Source: Coptis chinensis
Taxonomy: Eukaryota; Streptophyta; Magnoliopsida; Ranunculales; Ranunculaceae
Direction of reading: 5' to 3'
Length of the DNA stretch: 64,000 bases
NCBI GenBank assembly: GCA_015680905.1
Contig: CM027379.1
Location: 31,886,501-31,950,500, forward strand
Shown: positions 43,090 to 54,630 of the stretch, piece by piece
Position numbering within the stretch: position 1 is the stretch's first letter
Layout: the number at the start of each line of letters is the position of its first letter
Position numbers and translations under genes: made by a program
The notes under the pieces: model-generated
Seen by the model: only the letters and a program-made list of their open reading frames with translations
Database searches by the model: none
Told to the model about the DNA's origin: nothing

Positions 43090-43440
43090 TGGAAATGAAA
43101 ATGTGAACTCTATCTCAACCGTGCCCAAAATCTTCTGTTCCTGCTGTACTCATGCAAAATTGGAGGGGTGAAAGAGTGAATTCAGCACCAGATAACAATT
43201 TATGAGTGTCCTAAATATTAGTTTAAGTTGGATCAAATTGTGGTTTGTTAAGTCCCAAGTTCTGACAAAAGGTTTACTGTAGCTCTATTGTTCCTGTTTT
43301 GACTTTACTCGCAGTTGGTTGTGGTAAAATTCTGAACGTTGTAACTTCGAAAGCAATGAAAATTGTTCAAGTACTTAATTTTGTATATGAAGATTTTCCT
43401 CATTGGAGTGATTGGTTTGGTAGTCCATTTTGGAGCTGCA
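43090..43440 (+). repeat. diverged duplicate block A
   Basis: Shares order and many phrases with 59567-59880 (GGAAATGAAAATGTG-AACT, GTGCCCA, AGGGGTGAAA, GGTAAAATTCTGAAC, TGGAGTG-TTGG). It could be an old segmental duplication or a dispersed repeat. No ORF. Confidence 0.65.
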
Positions 43441-43661
43441 CAAGGTGAGAGTGGTGGCTTCTTAATTGCCATAGACAACTATATGTCTATATATGAGCCT
43501 CAGTAGTCTCAAATTTGTAGGCAAACTAATTTCAGTTCCAAATTTCCCGTGGGCTCACCCATTTTAAAAGATGAGTATGAGAAAAGAGTATACTAGCAGG
43601 CAACAACACAAAGGCATATCTTCGATCCAGTCCAGATGAGTCCCAAGATTCTGGCTTCCAA

Positions 43662-43850
43662 AATAGAGAAATGATGAATGATCAATTCAGAAAATGTTTT
43701 CATTACTCTAATCATTGAGATTAGAGATATTTATAGTTCAATATTACATATCAAAACATAACACCTGTATAACTGATTCCTAAATTAATCTTAACAACTT
43801 TTGACTAGTTGACTATTTATTTACAAACACAGAGTTTACACTCTATTACA
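43662..43850 (-). repeat. 3' LTR of copia-2
   Basis: In element orientation it starts TGTAATAGAGTGTAAAC next to the purine tract and contains a TATA-like box at 43727-43735. Its outer end is uncertain by about ten bases. Confidence 0.8.
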
Positions 43851-43855
43851 TCCCC

Positions 43856-46545
43856 TCAAGCTTGAGATTGAGTATCAATGGAAAGCTTGGTCTTCAGTAA
43901 GTGAAATCTTGGACTGGAAAGACCCTTGGTAAAAATGTCAGCAATTTGGTCTTGTGTGCAGATGTATTTCAACTGAAGTGCTCCACTCGTAACCAATTCT
44001 CTTGTGTAGCGGTAGTTTACTTCAATATGTTTGGTACGAGCATGGAAAACGGGATTTGAAGCCAAAGCTAATGCTCCAATGTTGTCACACCAGAGAGTAG
44101 GTGAACTGCTTAAGTGAAGTTGTAAATCTTGCAAAATCTGACATATGAAATGTAAGTCTGCTGCAGTAGTTGCTAAAGCTCTAAGATTGGAGACTGCATG
44201 ACAAGAGGGTTGCTTCTTAGCACTCCATGATATAGGATTTGAACCTAGAAAGATTATAAACCCATTTGTTGATCTCCTATCAACTGGGCATCCAGCCCAG
44301 TCTGCATCACAGAAAGCATTTATTGTAAGAGGACCTTTTGTAAACTTAAACACCATATTCCATGGATCCTTTAAGATATCTGATAATTCTTTCTAACTGC
44401 AACAAGGTGAGAAGTCCTTGGGCTATGCGTGAACTGACAAACTTGATTGACAGAGAAGGAAATGTCAGGTCTGGTCCAACAGAGATATTGCAGAGCACCC
44501 ACCAAAGATCTATATTCAGTTACATCTTGCGCTTGTAGTGGATCACCATCCAAATTGTTAAGCTTTTGGCCTGATGAGACTGGTGTTGAGCAAGGTTTTG
44601 CTCCTTCCATGTTGGCCTTCTTTAAGAGATCTAAAACATACTTTGTTTGTGTCATATACAAAGTGTCAGAAGTCCTTTTGAATTCCAAACCCAGAAAGTA
44701 GTGAATTTCCCCTAAATCTTTCATTGGGAACTTGAGATTAAACTGTTGAATGATATAAGAAATCATTGAAGTAGAATTCCCAGTTATCAGAATGTCATCA
44801 ACATAAATGAGGATGTAGGTAATACTCTTAGGATCTTTTCTGATAAACAAGGAGATATCAGCTTGAGAAGTAATAAAATCAAGTTGTAGTAAGACACCAA
44901 ATAACTCTTGGTACTAGGCACGGGGAGCAAGGGGAGCTTGCTTTAAACCATATAAAGATTTCTTCAACTGACAAACATAAGATGGCTTCTGAGGATCAGT
45001 GAACCCTGGTGGCTGGCACATATATACTTGCTCTTGTAGAGTACCATGCAAAAAGGCATTGCTAACATCAAATTGTTTAATGCACCAATCACTGTTAAGC
45101 GCAATGGAGAGAATCAACCTTATAGTGGTTGGTTTGGCTACAGGACTAAAAGTTTCATAACAATCAATACTAATTTGTTGATGATAGCCTTTAGCAACCA
45201 ACCTAGCTTTAAGCTTGTTAAGTGAGCTATCTTTCTTATACTTTACTCTAAACACCCACTTTGCACCAACTGGATTGAAAGAAGGATCATAGGGAACCAA
45301 AACCCAAGTGTTATTCTTCTGCAAGGCAGTAATCTCTTCTGCCATGGCCTGTCTCCACTTTGGATCTTTAATAGCTTGAGTATAACAAGTAGGAACTGGG
45401 ATTGATGTAAAAGAGGTATTGAGAACATAGTTTTCAACTAGGTATTTTGTAGTTGGTTTAGAGATGTTGTTTTTAGCTCTAGTTTGCATTTGATGAGCAT
45501 TGGTTTGAGTATTGGACTGTGAGTAGGAGGAAGATGTATGAGTAATTTGTCTTGAATTTGAGGAGGAGCTAGAATGATGACCATTGAAAGAATTTTCAGA
45601 CATTTCTATATTATTTGAATTAGAAGAGGCAGTATGAATAGGACTGATAGGAGCTGGAGATGCAATATGAATAGGACTGATATGAGCTGGAGATGCAGGA
45701 GGAATGGAAGTTGAAGATTGATGAACAGGTTCAGTACCTTGAGAACATGATTTTGTGAAAATTGGAACTGAAGTAGGAGCTGAATATGAATTAAAAGTAG
45801 GAGAAACAGATGAATTTATGCATGGAAACTCATATTCATTGAAGACTACATACCTTGAAATGTAGATTCTATCTGTTTTCATGTCAAGACATCTATAGCC
45901 TTTATGGTTCTGACTATAACCAATGAAAATGCAGTGAATTCCTCTATTCTGAAATTTATTTGAATTATATGGTCTGATCCAAGGATAGCAGGAACAACCA
46001 TATGATTTTAGAAAGCTATAATCTGGAGCTTGATGAAATAGTTTTTCAAAAGGTGAGATGTTTGAGAGAATTTTTGAAGGCAACAGATTTATAAGAAACA
46101 CAGAAGTATAAAAGACTTCAACCTAATAAACAAAAGGGACATTACTTTGAGCAAATAATGTTCTACTCATATCAAGTATATGCGATGTTTCCTATCCACA
46201 ATTGAGTTTTGTTCGGGGGTATGGGGACAGGAAAATTGATGATAAATTCCTTTGGATTTCAGAAAATTTTCAAAGAGATAACTTTTAAATTCACCCCTTG
46301 CATCAGGTCGTACCATTTTGATGGTTGTATATACTCAATAAATTTTCAACTAAAGAAGTGAACTGAAGAAAAACAATGTAAAATTGAGATTTAGTTGTGA
46401 GAGGATATATCCAAGTGTATTTTATATAATCATCAACTAAGCTCGCAATAGTATATGAATCCAGAAATAGAATAGCAAGGAGTTGGGCCCCATAGATCAA
46501 TATGAATAAGTTGCAAAGGGACAGTAGATTGTGAAACATGACCAC
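43856..46545 (-). pseudogene. copia-2 pol remnant
   Basis: Reading from high to low coordinates: integrase core piece PLQLIHIDLWGP and TWIYPLTTKSQF (46520-46370); frameshifts; then a 395-codon stretch (46101-44914) with the integrase tail, a Ser/Thr-rich linker, and reverse transcriptase (WVFRVKYKKD, FDVSNAFLHG, SLYGLKQAP). A TAG replaces the expected Trp near 44916. Then 44850-44371 has YILIYVDDILITG and TRPDISFSVNQ, and 44356-43856 has RNase H with CDADWAG, LWCDNIGALALA and a normal-looking end. It is inactive. Confidence 0.92.
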
Positions 46546-46740
46546 AATAGAGAAATGAGGAATGATCAATTCAGAAAATATTTTCATTACTCTAATCATT
46601 TAGATTACAGATATTTATAGTTTAATATTATATATCAAAACATGACACGTGTATAGCTGTATAACTGATTCCTAACTTAATCCTAACAACCTTTGACTAG
46701 TTGACTACTTATTTACAAACATAGAGTTTACACTCTATTA
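46546..46740 (-). repeat. 5' LTR of copia-2
   Basis: A copy of 43662-43850 with scattered changes and a few extra bases. Its terminal TG is altered. On its inner side it runs straight into integrase coding sequence. Confidence 0.8.
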
Positions 46741-46758
46741 TTCCAAACATTTTTCAAC

Positions 46759-46863
46759 TGAGCACGAGTTAGTGTCACACATCTAAACCTGACGTAACAA
46801 TTGTCAGATTCTGAGCACAAGTTAGACCTCTCACATCTAAACTGATGTAACGATTGTCAGGGC
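46759..46863 (+). repeat. about 52-bp tandem duplication beside copia-2
   Basis: Two adjacent units starting TGAGCAC(G/A)AGTTAG and ending ATTGTCAG. Confidence 0.75.
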
Positions 46864-47189
46864 ATACCGAATTATGAAGAAAGTATTTGTGTTGCTTAGG
46901 AACTATGATAATTGTACATACGGTGAATAGAGTTAAGCTTCAAACTTCCAATACCAATAGATAAAAAATGGTTGATTATTTTCAAAATCTAATGCACACG
47001 AGCACCATCTTATCCTCCTTCACTCCATCTTTTGTTTCCTCTTTTAACAGCTAATTGTCATCACTATCAGTTACACATTTTATATAGATAATATGATTTT
47101 TCCACTCAAGTTTCGCTCACTCTAATGTGCAGTCATGTTTCTTCACAATCTCAATGATATCTAAAGTCTTTTGACAATATTATATTATT

Positions 47190-47620
47190 ATTTATTATTT
47201 TCTTTATTACTGGCGTTTAATTCCCAATTTGGGTTCTTGTCAAAGCTTGGTTTCACAAACCTATAACTCTGATGCTTGACACTTGGATGGATGATGGATG
47301 CACTGGGATATACTGTGTCGTGATGTTATCCAACTAACCGTAGAAACCCGGGAAGGGTTTTTGGACTTGGGTAAGACATGTCCAACTTACTAAGAGCTTA
47401 CTTAGAACATCATCAACGCACTGTCAAAAAAAATTGTGACACATCAGTTTTTTTGTCCCCAAAAAAGTGTGATTGCTATCTTAAGTAGGGATAAAGTGAG
47501 ATTTGGCAACAAGTGTCTTAGGTTTGAGGTTTACACGTTCTATGTTTTCTTCAGTTTTGATACCATCACTAACTATTCAGGCTGGTGAAGTAAGGTTATT
47601 CACTCCCTAGTGTGGACATT
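47190..47620 (+). repeat. dispersed repeat, copy 1
   Basis: About 400 bp closely similar to 53950-54470, from TATTTTCTTTATTACTGGCG to the phrase TTATTCACTCC. It includes GATGTTATCCAACTAACCG and AGACATGTCCAACTTAC. No coding sequence or terminal repeats were recognised. Confidence 0.9.
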
Positions 47621-47968
47621 TTTCGTAAAGTGCATCACTATGAAGACGAAATTAAAACAGAAGAAATCCCTAAAAATACATCCAGACAAGAATCTCAAAG
47701 ATGCTATACGATCATCTTCTACGCGGAAAAGGACAACCGGCATATGGTGTGAAAAGGCGGACCATGATGAATGATCTTCAAGATGCTAGACAAGAGGAAG
47801 ACAGAATTGCGAGGAGGTTTAGAGAAAAGGAGCATATGGTCTGCGCTTGTTGTTATGGCAAATAAGGTGTAAGGTTTTTTTTATCTCAGCCTTGATATTT
47901 TTTATTTTTAATATAGTTTATGTACTATTAGTCACAGTCTTAAATGATGCTTCTTATGTTGATGTTAG

Positions 47969-48154
47969 GTATCTGCTATGGGGAGTGTATGTGGGGATCT
48001 TAAGAATCCTTTGCTTGTTATGCCTCTTAATAAAGCTGCAGCGGTTGAGGGTTCATCTTTTTTCCCTCCAAGGCATGTGGAACACGAACCTTATATTCCG
48101 GTGGTAAACAATCTTGTTGGTGCATCATATCCAATTATGGATAAACTTATGAAG
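47969..48154 (+). CDS. unrecognised exon-like ORF
   Basis: An open stretch (VSAMGSVCGDLKNPLLVMPL and on to GASYPIMDKLMK) is flanked by a plausible acceptor (GATGTTAG) and donor (GTATGA). It has amino-acid composition more like a real protein than its surroundings, but I do not recognise a family. It could be an exon of a decayed gene captured next to the repeat at 47190-47620. No companion exons were found with confidence. Confidence 0.25.
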
Positions 48155-48159
48155 GTATG

Positions 48160-50780
48160 AATATGATACTTAGGAATGATTGTAACATTACAATGCTCTT
48201 TGGAATCTCAATATCCTTACATTTGTAGTGCCTTGTTATGTGATATAGGAAATGTAAGTGTTACTTTAGTAAAATAGAAAATGACAAAATAATAGGTTTC
48301 CTCTTGAAATACAAAGTTGTTATTGAGCAATTTTATGAACTGTGTGGTTGCAGTATCATATACTACTAGGAACTAATGGTCATTACAGAGAATGATTTTT
48401 TCCCTGCTACTCTGGCATATCCATCTTTTACAAATTAGTTACAGAAAAGTTTTCACATTTTGATGAATGATGTTATCATACAACATTCAAAAACGACGTA
48501 AAATTGTCTTAGTTGAATGCGATACTCATGACTTCGTCAAGCACTCCTGCTAATAATATGTTCGATACAATTCTAAAGATGACATGGTTATTGGTTAGTC
48601 TTTGAAGAAGTGGCGATGAAGTGCATCAAAGTGTGTCCAACATCTAGAAAGTAGAAATATAGATAAGATTTAGGGATGGCAGGAAGTGGGAGTTCCGAGA
48701 GATGATTTGTGTAGCAATGTTTTTGTATGTTATTTCTTGCCTATGATACTCGATATTAAATATGACATTCGTAATTCATGTATATGAGGGGTGAAGGTTT
48801 ATATTGGGTTTTGTTCATTGTATAACTTTCGGAAAGTGAATTTCCCAGGTAACATCCAAGTCTTAATTCACATGCTACTTGCTTCTTGAACATTACAACA
48901 AAGAGAATGGTTTTCTTTTTCTTTCTGTATTACACAATCTATGTTTGTCATTATTGCCCAATCTCTTATTTTTATTGGAAATGCTCATTCTCTTATTGGT
49001 CTTATCACATTGGTTTAACAGGCAGCAGAAAAACAAAAATGATGGGTGTTGAAGAGCTTAGCAGAATTGGCTTGCATAGTTGTATTACAGATGTTTCATG
49101 ATCTTTCCTAATTTGGGTGCAAGAGGTATAATTCACATTTTGTTTATGAGGAAAGGAAAAAATAACATGAGATCTTGGACTTTGTTTTCTCTTTTATGGT
49201 TTTGTATACGTACCTTATTTCCTTCCTTTGTTTTACAACTTCATGTTAAAGAATTTAATTTAAATACCACCCTGATGCTTCCTACCTGGAAGAACATCAA
49301 AATTGATATGTAATTGGTTTGGCTTGAATTTCGTTACTTGTTTTACTGGATTTGCTAGTAATATTGGTTTTGGTGTGATACAGAGCTTGCGTTATCATAT
49401 TTGATGCTACGTATTCCATTTATAGTTGTAGTACTTGAGTGATTTTTAAAAATTTTGTCAAAAATGCATCTGTTTATTTTCCGCTTCATCTATGAATAGT
49501 TGCATGATAATTATTTATTTTTATATTTTCCTGAAGAAGATGGTAGCAGACTAGGGGATAAGGATGCCTCAACCTTTCATTACTAAAAAAATGTTCAAGT
49601 ACATTTGATCATCTTATCCTCCTTTACTATAGCATCAAGCTTACAGTCTCATGGAGGATGGAAAAATCCAAACATGATAATTTTGGACACAACTTTTGGA
49701 CAAGTAATCAGCTGCCCGATTACATTCCCTAAGGGCACACAATATAAGTATACAATAAAGCCTATCAAAGTCCGAACAAAGGGAACTATTCTTAGCATCC
49801 GGATTCCTACACATTCAAGGGGGTTCCTCTTTTCTGTTGATGATAAGGTTAAATGTACTTAATTGCCACTTTTTTTTATTTGTTTAACGAGAAATAGGTC
49901 TTGACTGGCAATTTGTCTGAACTTTTTCGTAGAAGTGCCATATGTTTCTGCCTTCCTCAAAGTTCTCCTTCTGCTGATCTTCCTCTGTATAGGTGGTACA
50001 ACCTTTTAGGCCAGTACTTCACTCTCTTGTATTGGAACTTTGGAAAAAACAGAGAGCATTGCAATAAACCCTTACATAAATGAAAGTGAAAGGGTTCTAT
50101 TGGAGGTAGTGTTTTGCACCTAGGTTGTCTGAACTGAGTTGGATTGATTGCACAGAATAATCACGTTCAGGTTTGTGATTTTTCATGCCTATGATTGTGT
50201 TGCTTGCTTTTTAGCAGGTGTGGTCCATTAAATGGTATCTCGTGGTCTACTTGCATTATGTTCAAGCTCATTGCGTCTTGATATTGGTTGTAGCTGGCGA
50301 GGCAACTATTATTGGAAGTTTGGACTTAGCTGAAGTATTAAAAACTTAAAAGCAAGTCCCAAGCAACCCGAAATTGTGCTAGCATGATCTGAACCACCAC
50401 TCGTGTCATACTTGAAGGTTGACATTATTGTACACCTGAATAGATTCTGAGTTTTTCGCTAAGAATTAGTGATTACTTAAATAAACATGGATGCAGTTGG
50501 AATCCATTGTTATTGTTTGATTCTAATATACTCCTGTTGTGAAGTTATTTCTTGAATTCATTAACTTCTTTCTAAGTTGTAGCTACATGTTCATTGCACT
50601 GCCTATTACTGTTCTTTACTGTTCTTTCTGAAAGCCTCAGTAGTTTGTACCATAAGCAATCTATGTCTGATAAGTGTTATCCACTAAATGGCTGTAACCT
50701 CAACTAAGAAAAGAGGTGTGTTTATTTATTTTTCTCGTTACGTTGTTTTCTAAAGAAGTCTGAGTGTACATTATTTCCGA
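48160..50780. other. intergenic DNA, nothing certain
   Basis: Several ORFs of 60-85 codons are present (for example at 48886 and 49605), but none shows a motif I recognise or has splice context. Treated as non-coding. Confidence 0.45.
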
Positions 50781-50788
50781 ATCCAGTA

Positions 50789-53187
50789 ATGGCAAATATA
50801 CTCCTAAATTCCTCCATTCGACCATTTTCGCTACCAATTTTTTGTTCCAAGAGATTTTTCTTCAAAAACAAAATATGCTGCTTCACCTCCCAATCTCCCG
50901 AATCACCTTCGGAGCAGCAGCATCAGAAGAAATAGCTGTGGTTATACAACACATTGGGCAGACAGAAGCAAATGTTCACTCCCAAAAACATTGGTAAACT
51001 TGGCATGTACGTTTGTGGCACCACAGTTTATGACCTCAGTCACATTGGTCATGCTCGTGTCTATGTTTCCTTTGATGTCCTCTTCAGGTATGTATACTCC
51101 AATTCTTGTAGTTGTTTATTGCAAAGTGCTTTCACTTCCCACTAACTAAGTGGACATGTTTTTTGGACCTTGTTTGAAAACTAGGCAGATACTTGAAGCA
51201 TTTGGAATATGAAGTTTGTTATGTACGCAATGTCACCGATGTCGATGACAAGGTCAGTATTATACTTCTATCTGCGATTCATTTTTTAAAAAAATGTTAG
51301 TTGCCATACTTTTTGTGTTGGACATGTCATTAGACTTACTTCTGCACTTTTCCATACGTGTAGATAATTTGCTAGAGCAAATGAGTTGGGAGAGGACCCT
51401 TTGAGTTTAAGCAGACGCTACTTTGACGAATTCCTTTGTGGCATGTCATATCTTCACTGCATTTCTCTTTCGGTTGAACCGCGTGTATCTGATCATATGC
51501 CCTAAATCATTGATATGATCAAACAGGTGCTCACCTTGATCTTTATATACTTGTTTGTAAAACTGCCAAGCATGCTTCTTCAGTTTCGTAGTTTTACAGA
51601 AGTAACTGTAGTTAGAAGACCTGTTGTTATTCTAGTTTTTATGATATAGAAAGTTGTCGCTACTGTTCTCCATGTTGCTGTTATCCACCGGCTAAGTTAT
51701 TTGACCTGCAGGTGATTTTTTTTTATAGACCACTAGACACTTCTCATGAATTTCATTAAAGTAATAGCAGAAACCTTGTTACTGAACCTGGCCTTGCTCT
51801 ATATATCTTGTCAATGTCAACTAAGTATATCTGTGGCGTTAGAAGCTGCTTTTTCGTTTCTTTTCTTGTAAACAATTATCCTTCTCATTTTCCTTTGCAA
51901 ACTTAAACAGAAACATGACTAGTCAATTTTACATAGAACTTTAACTTTGTTGGCTTGCTTTCTTGACAGATTCTTGATAATGGTTGTGCCTAGAGTTGAT
52001 GGCGATGTTTATTTTTCTGTAGACAAATTTCCTGAATATGGACAACTATCTGGACGGAAGTTGGAAGATAATAGAGCAGGTGAAAGGGTGACTGTTGATT
52101 CGAGGAAGCGAAATCCTACTGACTTTGCATTATGGAAAGTGAGTTGATCAGCAAAAACTTTTGTATGTATTAGGTTTTGCATTGAAAGTTTGATGCAAAC
52201 GTTTTGCCTGAAGTATGGATGATATATGTGAAAAAGAGATCATTTCCAGGCTTAACCTGCCAGCCTACCTGAAACTTCTTGCCTTGTCAAAACTCAGTAT
52301 TGGTTTGCACATTGAAATATTTGGTCCATTATTTCACCATGAAATTTCTGTTACTCAGAACTTTCAAGTAGGTTTCATTTGTGAGGATGATTTCCTTTTT
52401 TGGACTGAAACAGAGTTGCAGATCTTAACTTGGAAGTTAGAAGGTTTTAAAATTAGTCAAAGGTTCTCTTATGCTATGATGGTAAAGTATTTCGGCCTAC
52501 AAATGCAATATCTACATAAATGCCAGACATATTGCACAAGCCAGATAGATAGCAATATATCAGGACACAAAGCGGTTCCGTTAGTGAAACTGTATAGATT
52601 TTAATTTCCCAAATTCCTAATTTTATCTGACAAATTCCATTTACCATCTGCAGTCTACGAAGGAAGGAGAATCTTTTTGGGAAAGTCCTTGGGGACCTGG
52701 AAGACCAGGATGGCATATTGAGTGCAGTGCAATGAGTGCAGCTTACTTGGGTTACTCTTTTGATATACATGGTGGAGGGGTGGACCTTGTGTTTCCTCAT
52801 CATGAAAATGAAATTGCTCAGAGCTGTGCTGCTTGTAACAAGAGTAACATAAGCTACTGGATACACAACGGATTTGTCAATATTGATAATGAGAAGATGT
52901 CGAAGTCACTGGGTAATTTCTTCACAATCCGGCAGGTAATTGTAATCAAGTACTCTGCTTAGGATAACAATCATTCTGTGCAACTTATGTTTGCTTTCAT
53001 GTTTGAGCATTTTACAATGAATGTACGATATCTTGATGGATGGTTCCCTGCAATTCTGCAGGTTATAGACCTTTGCCATCCACTTGCTGTGAGGCTATTT
53101 CTGATGGGAACACACTATCGATCTCCTATTAACTACTCAAATGCGCAGCTTGGAAGTGCATCTGACCGTGTTTTTTACATATATCAG
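50789..53187 (+). pseudogene. cysteinyl-tRNA synthetase pseudogene (organellar type), 3'-truncated
   Basis: Six exon remnants: 50789-51087, 51189-51252, 51364-51526, 51970-52138, 52654-52935, 53062-53187, all with GT-AG junctions. The start has a basic, Ser/Phe-rich leader like an organelle transit peptide. Class I synthetase signatures are present: HIGH in [12 protein letters not shown], zinc-site Cys in [22 protein letters not shown], and KMSKS. Damage: in-frame TAG after QQHQKK before LWLYN, one extra T near 51369, TAA replacing a Gln codon before IIDMIKQ, and a 2-base loss near 51990. The last third, which carries the tRNA-binding domain, is missing. Together these give about 368 of the usual 560 or so codons. 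It kept its introns, so it arose by DNA duplication, not retroposition. Confidence 0.9.
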
Positions 53188-53949
53188 GTACCATTATTTC
53201 TTTCAATTCCGTGAGGTGCATTGTTAAGACATACAACTCATACATCTTTTCTCCCAAGCCGAGGCAGTTGGAAGTTGGAACACATTGAAAGAAGTAGACC
53301 TGACATTCTATTAACCCTAAAATTATCCGCATCTAGCTGGTTAAATCCAATGGAAGTTTCATCCCTGACACTGTAAAAGATAACTGTAGAGCTTACCAAC
53401 CACGCAATGAACTGATCTGCACATCTTAAGTTTTTTCCAACTTACAAGTATAGGCAAGTGACTCTGGTCAATATATTTTCTATTGTAGACTTCAGTCTCT
53501 GAGAGTGTGATTTAAATGCACAAGGTTGAGTATGCCTTCATTCAATAAAAAAGTGTATTTGTTCTTTTCTGTGAGGTCGTTCACTAAAACGTGTAGATCT
53601 GTTATTTTTTGTGAATGCGACTTTTGATATCATTTATATTGATGTTTAGTCGGGATACTCGTACCTCGTTATAATTTCGTCTTTGTAAAACTTGTTTTGT
53701 GGACATCCCTCTTGCTAGTGGGGCAGAATGGATGATGGCTTCCTCTGACAAGCATAGTATTTTACCCCTCATTTTTTTTTTGTCTATAAAAGGCCTGCTC
53801 TTCTGATAAAATAAATGCTGATAGGATTCTTGGATACCTATCTTCATGAAGCTGTTCTCGTGAAATTTGTGTAGACATTATATTTAAACAAATATTATAT
53901 TTAAACCGAGTTTCTTTACAATGACAAGCATTTATTATTTTTATTTATT
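53188..53949. other. no feature seen
   Basis: Non-coding DNA after the synthetase remnant; the expected next exons of that gene were looked for and not found. Confidence 0.5.
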
Positions 53950-54470
53950 CTTATTTTCTTTATTACTGGCGTTTAATTCCCAATTTGGGTTCTTATCAAA
54001 GCTTGGTTTCACAAACCTACAACCCTGATGCTTGACACTTCGATGGATGATGGATGCACTGGGATATACTGTGTCGTGATGTTATCCAACTAACCGTAGA
54101 AACCCGGGAAGGATTTTTCGACTTGGGTAAGACATGTCCAACTTACTAAGAGCTTACTTAGAGCATCATCAACGCATTGTCAAAAAAAATTGTGACACAT
54201 CAGCTTTTCTGTCTCCAAAAAAGTGCCATTGCTATCTTAAGCACGGATAAAGTGAGATTTGGCAACAAGTGTCTTGGGTTTGAGGTTTACATGTTCTATG
54301 TGTCCTCTATGTTTTCTTCAGTTTTGATACCATCACCTACCTGATAGCTTTAAAGCAACAAACTAGCTCTATTCATGGGCAAGAGGCTGGTGAAGTGGGA
54401 GTTATTGCTAGTGCTTCATGTTATGGATAAGCTTATTCACTCCATAGTGTGGAGAAGTAGGATAGTATTC
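53950..54470 (+). repeat. dispersed repeat, copy 2
   Basis: Partner of 47190-47620, with an extra segment of about 70-90 bp near its 3' end. The two copies bracket the synthetase pseudogene in the same orientation. Confidence 0.88.
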
Positions 54471-54630
54471 GTGAGTTGGGGTGTAGAGTGTGCAACAAGC
54501 CCAACAATTGTCCCACTTAGTTTGTTATTTTGTTATGGATAAACTTTCTTATTTTGTTATCTGTAACTTTGTAATACTTGCGCTAACTTAGTTTTCAGTT
54601 TAACAAGCTAACACTTGATTCACTCTGCAG

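Larger units (their letters stand above)
43662..46740 (-). mobile_element. Ty1/copia element lacking gag and protease (copia-2)
   Basis: About 190-bp terminal repeats (43662-43850 and 46546-46740) flank pol on the minus strand. In element orientation the 5' repeat is joined directly to the middle of the integrase domain, so primer-binding site, gag, protease and the front of integrase are missing. The purine tract GAGGGGA precedes the 3' LTR start TGTAATAG. TTCCAAA occurs just outside both ends and may be the target-site duplication. Confidence 0.9.

Noticed and set aside
49605..49862. 85-codon ORF as a gene
   Set aside because: Composition looked plausible, but no motif, splice context or neighbour supports it.
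52215..52604. 129-codon ORF between synthetase exons
   Set aside because: It lies in the intron between exons 4 and 5 of the synthetase remnant and shows no motif.
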